A stretch of 64,000 nucleotides of DNA, taken from positions 4,349,001 to 4,413,000 of the forward strand of contig NZ_CP062260.1 in assembly GCF_014863545.1 (NCBI RefSeq), read 5' to 3'. This DNA is from Paenibacillus sp. JNUCC32. GTDB taxonomy: Bacteria; Bacillota; Bacilli; Paenibacillales; Paenibacillaceae. Both the position numbers and the translations under genes were made by a program. The number at the start of each line of letters is the position of its first letter. The stretch's first letter is position 1. The notes below the pieces were generated by a model that worked only from the letters and a program-made list of their open reading frames with translations, had not been told where the DNA came from and searched no databases. This document shows, piece by piece, positions 26,482 to 35,084 of this stretch.

Positions 26482-27231
26482 TTACGTCAGATTCGCATAC
26501 GCCTCTGCAGCCGCATGCAGATAATAAGCCAGCCCCGTCTGCTGCTCTTCCAGCATCCGCAGATGGAATTCATCGTGCAGGAAAAACTTCGTTTGCCCGG
26601 CAAAATCGGCGGCGGTAAAAGCGTGGCCATGCTCGTTCATAAATCGCAAATGTTCGTGGATCGAATCCCGAACACGCTCATCATCGTGCCTGATTCCCGT
26701 TATCAGCGCATTAGCCATGCCGGCCATAAAGCCTGCCGCTTCCTTCGCTTGCTCGTTCATATTGGGAACATCCATCGGTGCTCCGTCAAGCAGATCCACC
26801 TCGTACCGCTCCTTCAAATGTTGATTCTGCTCAGCCAAGGCATCCTTCCACTCTTCTTCGCTATCAAAACCTTTGAACAATTCTTCCGGCTTCATGCTTT
26901 TTCCCTCCCCAACGTATTCTATGGACTGCCTCAACGTCTGCAGAACGCGCTCCAGCCGATTCCACCGGGCCAGGAGCAGTTTCTCCTGCTCCGTGAGAAT
27001 GGAGAGCCGATCCGGCGTTTCCTCCATCAGCTCTTTAATTTGTTCCAACGGAAAATCCATCTCCCTGTAGAACCGGATTTGCTGCAAGCGCTCCAGTTCC
27101 GCCGCGCCGTACAAGCGATACCCCGCATCGCTGATCTCGGCAGGCTGCAGCAGTCCGATTTTGTGATAATGATGCAGCGTCTTGATGGTTACCCCGGACA
27201 GTTCCGAAACCTCTTTTACCGTGTACAGCAT
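26482..27231 (-). CDS. MerR-family regulator with TipAS antibiotic-recognition domain
   Basis: A 249-residue regulator. Residues 1-70 are a MerR helix-turn-helix (MLYTVKEVSELSGVTIKTLHHYHKIGLL), then a dimerisation helix (about 75-115). The C-terminal half is a TipAS-like domain with conserved FLHDEFHLRM near the end. TipA-type proteins bind thiopeptides or other multidrug ligands and activate transcription from long-spacer promoters. No obvious target gene sits next to it; it is divergent from the LCP gene 184 bp away. Confidence 0.92.
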   Translation of the reverse strand: MLYTVKEVSELSGVTIKTLHHYHKIGLLQPAEISDAGYRLYGAAELERLQQIRFYREMDFPLEQIKELMEETPDRLSILTEQEKLLLARWNRLERVLQTLRQSIEYVGEGKSMKPEELFKGFDSEEEWKDALAEQNQHLKERYEVDLLDGAPMDVPNMNEQAKEAAGFMAGMANALITGIRHDDERVRDSIHEHLRFMNEHGHAFTAADFAGQTKFFLHDEFHLRMLEEQQTGLAYYLHAAAEAYANLT

Positions 27232-27415
27232 GCTGTTCCCTCCTTCGATCTACAGTCTAAGGCCTCCCCTTGGAGGAGAGTCAACATGATCATGGATCCC
27301 GGATCTTTCGAATCTCCGGAATCGCTTTTCTCAAGAAAATATGATTTTTGCTCATTAATTTGCTAGAATGGTCCATTATGCACTCAGTTCAACAGAAAGG
27401 ATGTTATAGGAAACG

Positions 27416-28372
27416 ATGAAAAGGAAATGGTTCACATACGCCATGCTCTTATTATCCGTTGGAATCTTGGGGATTATCTCGTACTATACCTACGCTATCA
27501 TACAATTCTCAAACCAAATCTCGACCGCTTCGAATCCGGTGAAGCCAACGGGCAGCACGGGGGCCGCACAGGAAGAGGTCATTGAAATTCCGAAGTGGGA
27601 GGGCAAAGAACGCGTCAATATTCTTCTGATCGGAGGAGACTCCCGGGGAGACGATGCCGGAAGATCCGATACCATGCTGGTGGCCTCCATCGATCCCGTT
27701 ACGAAAAGCGCCCATTTGTTCTCAATTTTGCGGGACACCTACGTGGACATCCCCGGTCATGGCAAAGGAAGGCTGAATTCGGCTTTTGCTTACGGCGGCA
27801 TCGAGCTGACCAGACAGACCATCAGCGATTTGTTGGACCTGCCCATACATAAATATGTTTACACCGATTTTGTCGGATTCATCGCCCTGGTCGACGCCAT
27901 CGGCGGGGTCGACATTGAAGTAGAGAAAGACATGTATTACACAAGCAAAGCCGACAAGCACATGTACGACATCGATTTAAAACAAGGGCTGCAGCACCTC
28001 GACGGCAAAATGGCGCTGCAGTATGTCCGGTTCCGGCACGATGCGAGGTCCGACTTTGCCCGTACCGAAAGACAACGGATTCTCATGACGGAAGTCGCCA
28101 AGAAAATGCAGACCACGAGCTCGCTCATCAAGCTGCCCGGCATCCTGGATTCGATCGCGCCTTATATCGAGACGGACTTAAGCCCGAAGGAAATGCTGAA
28201 GCTGATGGCGCTCGGGTTTGACGTGAACCTGGACAAAGTCGATCAGCAGCAGATCCCGCCGTTCTCGCTGCTAACCAACGAGAAGGTCGGACGAGCCCAG
28301 GTGCTCGGCGTGGATAAAAACAAATTGCGGCAGTACGTGAAGGATTTGTTCGAAAGCGATGCCGCTGAATAA
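27416..28372 (+). CDS. LytR-CpsA-Psr family cell-wall polymer ligase
   Basis: A 318-residue membrane-anchored protein: TM at about 7-29, then an extracellular LCP domain. Key segments are INILLIGGDSRGDDAGRSDTM, FSILRDTYVDIPGHGKGRLNSAF and YVRFRHDARSDFARTERQR, containing the Asp and Arg residues that bind pyrophosphate-lipid. LCP enzymes transfer wall teichoic acid-like or capsule polymers from a lipid carrier to peptidoglycan. Because SLH proteins bind such secondary polymers, this enzyme could help build their anchor; that link is inference. AGGAAA precedes the ATG. Confidence 0.95.
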   Translation: MKRKWFTYAMLLLSVGILGIISYYTYAIIQFSNQISTASNPVKPTGSTGAAQEEVIEIPKWEGKERVNILLIGGDSRGDDAGRSDTMLVASIDPVTKSAHLFSILRDTYVDIPGHGKGRLNSAFAYGGIELTRQTISDLLDLPIHKYVYTDFVGFIALVDAIGGVDIEVEKDMYYTSKADKHMYDIDLKQGLQHLDGKMALQYVRFRHDARSDFARTERQRILMTEVAKKMQTTSSLIKLPGILDSIAPYIETDLSPKEMLKLMALGFDVNLDKVDQQQIPPFSLLTNEKVGRAQVLGVDKNKLRQYVKDLFESDAAE

Positions 28373-28388
28373 AACCAGCAAGCAAACG

Positions 28389-28415
28389 AAAGAGGGCGTA
28401 TGCCCTCTTTTTTTT
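28389..28415 (+). terminator. Terminator of the LCP gene
   Basis: A perfect 9-bp stem AAAGAGGGC/GCCCTCTTT, 4-base loop, and an 8-base T tract, 17 bp after the stop codon. Confidence 0.92.
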
Positions 28416-28418
28416 CGG

Positions 28419-29198
28419 CTAGACCGTCCGCGGACGCTCATGCAGCAGCTCCGACGGAGCACTGCCTGTGAACCGCTTATAGATTCTATAGAAGTAGGAG
28501 AGGTCCTGATAGCCGAGAAATACCGCAATCTCCTGTACCGTCAGCTGCGATTCCGTCAACAGATAGGCTGCCCGCTTCATCCGCTGGGCGTGCACGTACT
28601 GGCTGATCGTCTGTCCCGTGACGCTCTTGAAGAGCGCCGCTGCGTAATTGGGCGTTTTGTCGATGGCATCGCCCAGCTCCTCTTTCGTTATTCTCTCCCG
28701 GTAATGCCGCTCAATGTAAGATTTCATCCGTTCCGCATGCAAGTGCTTCTCGGGCGTGATAACGCCCCGATCCAGCTCTCGGCTGATATAAATCAACACT
28801 TCTGTCAATAATGCATCTATCATCATCGCATAATAAGATGGGCGCTCCCGCCACTGCTGGTGGATCGCCTTCAAACGTTCGTGGATCAATTCGTAACAGC
28901 CCGGCTTATGCTTCAACGCTTCTTCCCGTTCAAGCGCGGATAAAGCCGTGGGCGGCTCTCCCGTCCATTGAACGACCATTTGCGTGTGCGTCACGGTAGG
29001 GATGCTTTTGCCGTAATACGGAACGCCGGCCGGAATAAGCAGCAGTTCCCCCTTCTCCATAATCTGCTTATCTCCATTCACCCAATATACGCATTTTCCA
29101 TAGGTCGCCACGCTTAGCCGCCATGCGCTCTTCCCATGGTCTGCTTCCTCATACCAATCGACGCCGCTAATTTGCCGAACTTCAACCGGAGTGACCAT
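28419..29198 (-). CDS. AraC-family transcriptional regulator
   Basis: A 259-residue regulator with an N-terminal cupin-like sensing domain (about 1-140, including GELLLIPAGVPYYGKS) and a C-terminal pair of AraC helix-turn-helix motifs (about 165-255, with LTVQEIAVFLGYQDLSYFYRIYKRFTG). AraC proteins with this layout usually respond to sugars. It is divergent from the pyruvate kinase gene (175 bp apart), so that gene and the royal-jelly-family gene beyond it are candidate targets. GAGGTGGG precedes the ATG. Confidence 0.92.
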   Translation of the reverse strand: MVTPVEVRQISGVDWYEEADHGKSAWRLSVATYGKCVYWVNGDKQIMEKGELLLIPAGVPYYGKSIPTVTHTQMVVQWTGEPPTALSALEREEALKHKPGCYELIHERLKAIHQQWRERPSYYAMMIDALLTEVLIYISRELDRGVITPEKHLHAERMKSYIERHYRERITKEELGDAIDKTPNYAAALFKSVTGQTISQYVHAQRMKRAAYLLTESQLTVQEIAVFLGYQDLSYFYRIYKRFTGSAPSELLHERPRTV

Positions 29199-29372
29199 AA
29201 TCCCACCTCATTTGCGTTACTATAATCCATTCATTGTACTATAGTTCATATCATGATTCGACAAGACAGGCTACAATGTGATCATTAGGGTAGTTCATGA
29301 GCTTTACATTTCAAGAAGCCCGAGTGCTGCAAAATGCCGCAGGGTGCAAATACTAAGGAGGAACAACCAACC

Positions 29373-30788
29373 ATGCTTAAGACAAAAATCATCTGTACGA
29401 TGGGGCCGGCATGCGATTCCATCGAGCTGTTGAAAAACATGATTCAGGAGGGAATGACGGTCGCCCGATTGAATATGGCACATGGCGAGCCGGAGGATCA
29501 CGTGACCCGGATTCGGAATGTTCGCCAGGCCGCATCCGAATTAAACACGTATGTCCCGATCATGATGGACATTAAAGGTCCCGAAGTCCGGATCGGCAAG
29601 CTGAAAGAAGCTTCCTGCCTTCTGAAACCCGGTGAGGAACTGATCCTGACGACCGAAGAAATTCTGGGAGACGCCCAGCGCATCTCGGTCAATTATGCCG
29701 AGCTGAATCTAGTCGTGAAACCGGGAGACCGCATCTTGATCGATGACGGCCTCGTAGACCTGAACGTCATTCGCGTCGACGGACCGGACATTCTTTGCAA
29801 AATCGTCAGCGGCGGCGTGCTCAAACCGCGCAAAGGCGTCAACCTACCTGGCATCAAAACGACGCTGCCCGGCGTCACCGAGCGTGACGTCATGCATATC
29901 GGATTCGGACTGGACAACGACATTGAGATCATTGCCGCATCTTTCGTGCGCCATGGCGACAACATCCGCGAAATCCGCAGCATCCTGAAGGAACGCGGCG
30001 CGGAGCATGTGCAGATCATCTCCAAGATCGAAAACGGAGAGGGCATGGAGAACCTGGACGACATCATTGAAGCCTCCGACGGAATCATGGTTGCCCGCGG
30101 CGACCTTGGCGTCGAAGTGCCAATCGAAGAAGTGCCGATGATGCAGAAAGAAATGATCGATAAATGCAATCTGGCAGGCAAGCCGGTTATCGTGGCAACG
30201 CATATGCTGGAATCGATGCAGGTCAATCCCCGCCCTACCCGCTCTGAGGTGAGCGACGTGGCTAACGCCGTGATCCAGGGCGCTGACGTGGTCATGCTGT
30301 CCGGGGAATCCGCCGCAGGCAAATATCCGGTGGAATCCGTGCGTACGATGGCGGCAGTCGCCCGCCGGGCCGAGACGATGATCGATTATAAGGACCAGTT
30401 CGCTTTCAAATCCAGACAACAAGTAGCCGATATTACCGAGGTCATCAGCCAAGGCGCGGTCAGCTCTTCCCTCGTGCTGAATGCCAAAGCTATCATTACG
30501 TCAACGGAGAGCGGATTTACGGCGCGGATGATTTCGAAATATCGTCCGGAAGCACCGATCATCGCCGTCACGCAGCATGAAGAAGTGCTGGCCAAAATCT
30601 GCCTGCTCTCCGGCGTCATCCCGGTAAAAGGCGACAAGGTTACCACAACGGACGAAATGTTCGAGTCCGCGACCCGCAACGCCATCAAGACAGGCTACAT
30701 CGAAAAAGGCGACATTATCGTATTGTCTGCCGGCGTGCCGATCGGTCAATCCGGCAACACGAATCTGATTAAGGTTCTGCAAGTGTAA
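29373..30788 (+). CDS. pyk: Pyruvate kinase, atypical short form
   Basis: A 471-residue enzyme converting phosphoenolpyruvate and ADP to pyruvate and ATP. The active-site helix GIMVARGDLGVEVPIEEV, the catalytic Lys in SKIENGEG and the ATHMLESM segment are present. It lacks the extra C-terminal PEP-utiliser domain of the Bacillus housekeeping enzyme. The usual NFSHG is NMAHG (Ala codon 29478-29480) and the usual DTKGPEIR is DIKGPEVR, changing two positions around the potassium site. AAGGAGG lies 11 bases before the ATG at 29373; the open frame runs 39 bases further upstream. It is probably a paralogue of the main enzyme, placed beside an AraC regulator. Confidence 0.92.
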   Translation: MLKTKIICTMGPACDSIELLKNMIQEGMTVARLNMAHGEPEDHVTRIRNVRQAASELNTYVPIMMDIKGPEVRIGKLKEASCLLKPGEELILTTEEILGDAQRISVNYAELNLVVKPGDRILIDDGLVDLNVIRVDGPDILCKIVSGGVLKPRKGVNLPGIKTTLPGVTERDVMHIGFGLDNDIEIIAASFVRHGDNIREIRSILKERGAEHVQIISKIENGEGMENLDDIIEASDGIMVARGDLGVEVPIEEVPMMQKEMIDKCNLAGKPVIVATHMLESMQVNPRPTRSEVSDVANAVIQGADVVMLSGESAAGKYPVESVRTMAAVARRAETMIDYKDQFAFKSRQQVADITEVISQGAVSSSLVLNAKAIITSTESGFTARMISKYRPEAPIIAVTQHEEVLAKICLLSGVIPVKGDKVTTTDEMFESATRNAIKTGYIEKGDIIVLSAGVPIGQSGNTNLIKVLQV

Positions 30789-30800
30789 CGAAACACACAA

Positions 30801-30928
30801 CAAGACCTCTCCGATGATTTAAGCAGCGCCAATCCGACCCTCTGGGCATATAACGAACTCAGAGGAATAAGCTCGTAAGGAAGGCGCTGCCCGTTTCGGG
30901 TGAACCGAACACGTTACCGGAGGTCTTG
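30801..30928 (+). promoter_or_regulatory. Structured leader that can mask the ribosome site of the royal-jelly-family gene
   Basis: CAAGACCTC (30801-30809) is perfectly complementary to GAGGTCTTG (30920-30928), which contains most of the GGAGG ribosome site of the next gene. Inside this outer helix is a perfect 8-bp helix GCAGCGCC/GGCGCTGC (30823-30830 with 30883-30890) that itself encloses CCTCTG/CAGAGG (30839-30844 with 30860-30865). A further hairpin TTCGG/CCGAA lies at 30895-30909. The layout (outer helix, branched core, sequestered ribosome site) is like a translational riboswitch or protein-responsive leader. I recognised no known class. Confidence 0.5.
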
Positions 30929-30933
30929 CCAAA

Positions 30934-32148
30934 ATGTATATACCCTATCATCCTATGGGGATGCAGCAGCAGACTGCCCTTCCCCATGCAAGGAAAGCTC
31001 ATCACCCAACAAGTCCTTACCAAATGCTGTTCCACTGGAACCGCTTGGACTGGAACTTTCCGAATGCTGCGATGAAGCAGCGATTCGAGCTGCATCAATA
31101 CTGGAAGCACTGCATGCCTGCAGGCGTCAAAGTGGACCGACAGGGGCGGTTCTATGTTTCGGTTCCGCGTTGGGCGGAAGGCGTTCCCGCCACGCTGAAC
31201 ACCATCGTGATGGTGAACGACAAGCCGGTGCTGAATGCTTTTCCAAGCTGGGAGTGGAATACGCCGGGAGATGTGCGAGTGCTGCAATCCGTCCTGGGTT
31301 ACGAGATCGATGAACATAACCGGATGTGGATTCTGGATCAAGGAAAAATCGCATATAACACCTCGCCCGAAGGCTCCCAAAAGCTGGTCATCTGGGACCT
31401 GAGGGCAAACCGCCTGATCGACTCCATCGTCATCCCGGATGATATTGCACCGCCCCGGACGTCGTTCCTTAACGATATCGTGGTGGATAACCGGAACGGT
31501 TACGCCTATATCACCGATTCGGGCTCCGGCTGGCCCGATCACGAGGTATACGGCGGCATCATCGTCTACAATATGAGAACGAAGAGATTCCGCCGGGTCC
31601 TGGACAGCCATTACAGCACGCAGGACGTGCCAAGGTTCCGGTTCGAGATCGATACGGAGCCGGTCTACCGCAACAAGCCGGTCCGGATCGGCGCGGACGG
31701 CATCGCCCTGGCGGTTGATCGCGAAACGCTCTTCTACTGCCAGGTAACCGGACGCAATCTGTATGCGATCGATACGGGGCTGCTGCGTAATTTCGATACC
31801 CCCGATCCGCTCATTCGAAATGCCGTTCAAGCTCTGGGGAGCAAAGGAACGACGACCGACGGCATGCATGCCGACAATCAAGGCCATGTCTTCTACACCA
31901 TGCTGGAAGGCAAAGGCATCGGTTATTATTCGCCCTGCACGCGCTCATTTCACAAGCTGCTGTCCGATGACCGAATGCTGTGGGTGGACGGGGTGGCTTT
32001 CGATCAGCGCGGCTCGATCATCTTCAACAACAACCGCCTGCACCGCATGTTCGAGGAGCCGCAGAACATCGACTGGGACGATCCTTACAATCTGATTATA
32101 TGGAGAGCCTACATCGGCCGGGATGTGAAGTCGTATTTATATGGTTGA
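30934..32148 (+). CDS. Major royal jelly/yellow family protein
   Basis: A 404-residue soluble protein of the MRJP/yellow (dopachrome-conversion-related) six-bladed propeller family. Recognisable segments are NRMWILDQGKI, PRTSFLNDIVVDNRNGYAYITDSG and DGIALAVDRETLFYC, with TTDGMHADNQGHVFYTML near residue 310. Bacterial members are poorly characterised; their relatives include lactonase-like and dopachrome-converting proteins. No signal peptide is seen. GGAGG lies 9 bases before the ATG, inside the complementary element described at 30801-30928. It follows pyk by 145 bp and may be co-transcribed with it. Confidence 0.85.
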   Translation: MYIPYHPMGMQQQTALPHARKAHHPTSPYQMLFHWNRLDWNFPNAAMKQRFELHQYWKHCMPAGVKVDRQGRFYVSVPRWAEGVPATLNTIVMVNDKPVLNAFPSWEWNTPGDVRVLQSVLGYEIDEHNRMWILDQGKIAYNTSPEGSQKLVIWDLRANRLIDSIVIPDDIAPPRTSFLNDIVVDNRNGYAYITDSGSGWPDHEVYGGIIVYNMRTKRFRRVLDSHYSTQDVPRFRFEIDTEPVYRNKPVRIGADGIALAVDRETLFYCQVTGRNLYAIDTGLLRNFDTPDPLIRNAVQALGSKGTTTDGMHADNQGHVFYTMLEGKGIGYYSPCTRSFHKLLSDDRMLWVDGVAFDQRGSIIFNNNRLHRMFEEPQNIDWDDPYNLIIWRAYIGRDVKSYLYG

Positions 32149-32156
32149 CGGTTATG

Positions 32157-32206
32157 AAAAAAGGGTTAGGCAGTTCGGGCTATCAAGCCCTCTGCCTAAC
32201 CCTTTT
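32157..32206. terminator. Bidirectional terminator
   Basis: A 15-bp perfect stem AAAAGGGTTAGGCAG/CTGCCTAACCCTTTT (32159-32173, 32192-32206) with a small inner GGGCT/AGCCC hairpin. It lies between the convergent royal-jelly-family and PrsW-fusion genes. Confidence 0.9.
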
Positions 32207-32210
32207 CGTA

Positions 32211-34091
32211 TTATAACTGCAATGCTTGACCGCAGCGGCCGCAGTAGCGCGTCCCTGCAGGCGACACGGTGCCGCAACCCTCGCAGGTTAAAGACGGCGG
32301 GGCGGTGCCCGGTCCTTCGGAACCGCCGCGCTTCGAATCGGACCCGACCGCTTGCCGGAGCCGTTCCTCTACCTGCTGGGCCGGATTGACGGCCCGATGC
32401 ATCGCCCTTTCCTCCTTCGTGCCTTGCCGAATGAGCGAAAAGAGCAGCGCAATGCCGATGCCCCCGACCATGACCATGCCGACCATTTTCCACAAGCCCG
32501 CCGCATAAGGATAGTCCCAAGCCGCATGCAGCAGAATGCTGATCAGCAGCAGGGCAGCCATCCTCAGGAGCCGATGCGCGGTCGAGCCCCGTTCAGCGGA
32601 TCTCCCCAGGCCATACCACAGTCCGGCTGCCGCAATGGCCGTCCAGGTGCCGTGCCCGAACGGGGACAGCAGAGCCCGGACCCACAGCACTGCCAGCATC
32701 CCCGAAGTCGCATGCTGCTGCAGATACATGAAGCCGTACAGGATGCTCTCAACAGCAGCAAAGCCCATGCCTGCCGCAGCTCCGAATACTACGGCATCCA
32801 TCAGGAAACGCTGCTTGCGGCCGCGGAGGAAGAAGAAGCATACGAGCAGCTTGGCAATTTCTTCGATAACGCCGATCAGAAGCGATGCCTGCACATGCTC
32901 AATGGTCGTTGTCTCCAGGCCGCTGCCGACGGACCAGAAGCGTTCCAGCACCCACGCAACCGGCACGGCGATGATGCCGGAAGCCGCGAATACGGCTGCC
33001 AGCCGAATGGGCTTGAATCCGAGCAGCTGGGAGCTGCGCATATAAGCAACAAACGAAACCGGTCCAACGAATCCGCCGGATATCAAAGCGGCATATATCC
33101 AAACCGGCTGTTTCAGCCAAATGGCTAGCCCCGTGAACGCAACGAAAATGCCGCCGAGCGCCAGCAGCACATCCATCCAGCGATCTTTTTTGGGAGGGGC
33201 CGGAATGACGGCTTCCAGGGTCGCGGCAGCCTCGACTGCAGCTTCCGGCACCTGCTCCGCCTCCGTGAATTGCAGCTTCGCCGATACCTCTTCATTGAGA
33301 AGTTCGGGCCTGCGAATCCGCAGCACCTCATGAAATTGCCGCCTGACCGGTTCGTACTGCTGCAGGACAAAATGAAACTCGTCCCGGCCCATCACCATCA
33401 GCTCGCCGTTCTCAAGCGCCGTCACCGTGCCCGTATGGGCTTCGCCGCTGAGCAGGTCCATCTCGCCGAAATAATCCCCGGGCTTATAGACCGCCTTCTT
33501 TCGGCGCCCGCTGCGCACTTCGAACCGTCCTTCGGCAATCATATAGAAACGGTCAGCCATCGTGCCTTCCGCGACAATGACGTCCCCTTTGTATACTTTC
33601 CGCCTGACCGTGACCTCGGCAAGACCGCGCAGCTCCGCGTTCGGAATCGCGGCCCAGATCGTCGCCTTGCTCAGCATCGCATGCATCGTGCGGATTCGGG
33701 CCGAGAACGACAGGCTCTCGTGAAACATCGGGCTTGCCGCGGCAAGCCGGCTGAACGCGTTCTGCTCCAGCCGCAATGCCGTTACCTCGCCGATCGCCTG
33801 GGCACCCGAAGTCCTTTTTTCCTCTAGAAACAGGGAGACCTCCCCGATCAATGCACCTTCGCCCAGAACGTCCAGCGTCACCGTGTGGCCGATCAGATTC
33901 CTCGAAACGATCTGAACCTGCCCGCTCATGATAAAATAACAGGAATTGCCGTAGCTTCCCTCTACGATCAACGGATCCCCGTCATGAAACAACTCCTCAT
34001 GCATGGACTGGACGGCACCTTCCAATTCATGCAGCGGCACCCCGCGAAACAGCGTATGATTACGCAAAAACTCCATCGCCTTCGTCGTCAT
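32211..34091 (-). CDS. Fusion: two cyclic-nucleotide-binding domains, PrsW-type protease, zinc ribbon
   Basis: A 626-residue protein. Residues about 8-125 and 145-260 are cNMP-binding domains (ALIGEVSLFLEEKRTSG; DYFGEMDLLSGEAHTGT). Residues 305-555 are polytopic and carry the PrsW intramembrane metalloprotease motifs: EEIAK (410-414), Glu448 in FAAVES, His480 in GHGTW, and HAAWD (522-526). The last 25 residues are a CxxC-11-CxxC zinc ribbon (CEGC, CGRC). PrsW proteins cleave membrane substrates such as anti-sigma factors; here cleavage may be gated by a nucleotide, though cNMP domains do not always bind one. I start at ATG 34091, preceded by GGAGA; the frame opens at TTG 34127. It follows the coiled-coil exported gene by 72 bp. 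Confidence 0.88.
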   Translation of the reverse strand: MTTKAMEFLRNHTLFRGVPLHELEGAVQSMHEELFHDGDPLIVEGSYGNSCYFIMSGQVQIVSRNLIGHTVTLDVLGEGALIGEVSLFLEEKRTSGAQAIGEVTALRLEQNAFSRLAAASPMFHESLSFSARIRTMHAMLSKATIWAAIPNAELRGLAEVTVRRKVYKGDVIVAEGTMADRFYMIAEGRFEVRSGRRKKAVYKPGDYFGEMDLLSGEAHTGTVTALENGELMVMGRDEFHFVLQQYEPVRRQFHEVLRIRRPELLNEEVSAKLQFTEAEQVPEAAVEAAATLEAVIPAPPKKDRWMDVLLALGGIFVAFTGLAIWLKQPVWIYAALISGGFVGPVSFVAYMRSSQLLGFKPIRLAAVFAASGIIAVPVAWVLERFWSVGSGLETTTIEHVQASLLIGVIEEIAKLLVCFFFLRGRKQRFLMDAVVFGAAAGMGFAAVESILYGFMYLQQHATSGMLAVLWVRALLSPFGHGTWTAIAAAGLWYGLGRSAERGSTAHRLLRMAALLLISILLHAAWDYPYAAGLWKMVGMVMVGGIGIALLFSLIRQGTKEERAMHRAVNPAQQVEERLRQAVGSDSKRGGSEGPGTAPPSLTCEGCGTVSPAGTRYCGRCGQALQL

Positions 34092-34163
34092 CTGCATTCT
34101 CTCCATAGACGAAAAGAATCCGCCCAACGGCAGATTCCTCTCTATTCATTATGTACGACTCTA

Positions 34164-34778
34164 TTATCGCATATTTCCGATGATGCTGCTGCGTGATTCT
34201 TCCATTTTCTTAATAAAATTCGTCATGACGTCAAAAGCTTCATTGCGCTTGTTGGTCATCGACTGCAGGCGAAGCATGTCCATTTGCTGGGAGTTCGATA
34301 GACTATCGATCGATCCCTTCAGCTTCTCCGTGGCTTGATTGAGCTCTTCGGCCGTATATTCCTTCTTGGATGCATCTGCGATGCCTTCCGCTGCCAGCTT
34401 GCCGGCAAGATCGTCCGGTATCGAATATTTGCCGTCCACTGCTTCTCCGGTTAAGGCGCTGTTAATGCCTGCCATGGCGTCGTTCTTCTTGGCGATTTCC
34501 TCGTTCCGCTTCTGCACGTCCTGAATCTGGTTGTTAAGCTGGGCATCCAGCATCTGCGTCCGCTGCTGCTGTACGACCATCAATGCGCTCTCAATATCCA
34601 TGCTGGACAGATCGATCTGTGCGACGTTACCGATCCCGCCAATGGCATTGTTCGTTGCGCTTCCTCCTACGGCCTGCTTGACCGACTGGTAAGCCTGGTC
34701 GTTCATCATGATGCCCGTGCCTGCCACTACCCCGACCAGAAGAGACGCGGCCGTGGATAAAATCATTTTTCGATTCAT
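34164..34778 (-). CDS. Unknown exported coiled-coil protein
   Basis: A 204-residue protein I do not recognise. It has an N-terminal signal or anchor segment (about 7-24), a low-complexity stretch, and a long heptad-rich region (about 65-105) with MVVQQQRTQMLDAQLNNQIQ. A second helical region near 145-195 ends in Arg. The coding is convincing: a TTGGAATGGAG-like region lies before the ATG and hydrophobic residues are regularly placed. It is 72 bp upstream of the cNMP-PrsW fusion on the same strand, so it could be a partner or substrate. Function unknown. Confidence 0.75.
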   Translation of the reverse strand: MNRKMILSTAASLLVGVVAGTGIMMNDQAYQSVKQAVGGSATNNAIGGIGNVAQIDLSSMDIESALMVVQQQRTQMLDAQLNNQIQDVQKRNEEIAKKNDAMAGINSALTGEAVDGKYSIPDDLAGKLAAEGIADASKKEYTAEELNQATEKLKGSIDSLSNSQQMDMLRLQSMTNKRNEAFDVMTNFIKKMEESRSSIIGNMR

Positions 34779-34974
34779 CGTTTCAACTCCATTCCTCTAA
34801 TTCTTTGTGCCTAGTACGAAAATCATAGCAAATGCCTGAACGGCGAACAAAGCAATATTTACCATTTCTCGACAATTTATATAAAATTGAAGGGATTTTT
34901 TTCGCTTCCGCCCGCTCGCTGCTTGCCCGATGTCATCCATGGGGATGATTTCGGCTGATGCCGCCTTGAAGCCG

Positions 34975-35008
34975 CGACAAAAAACCACATCGTGCCCGAT
35001 GTGGTTTT
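34975..35008 (-). terminator. Terminator of the APH-type kinase gene
   Basis: A perfect 12-bp stem AAAACCACATCG/CGATGTGGTTTT with a 4-base loop, followed by TT and then TGTCGC on the minus strand (six T in all). Confidence 0.85.
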
Positions 35009-35084
35009 CCTGGTTCGATTAGCCCACTAAAGCCGTCCGGTTGCTAGCAACCAGCATCCAAGCTGCGCGTCATGGCTCGTGCGG

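Noticed and set aside
34797..34988. A 63-codon minus-strand frame upstream of the coiled-coil gene
   Set aside because: It has no ribosome site, overlaps a terminator hairpin at 34981-35008 and has no conserved features.
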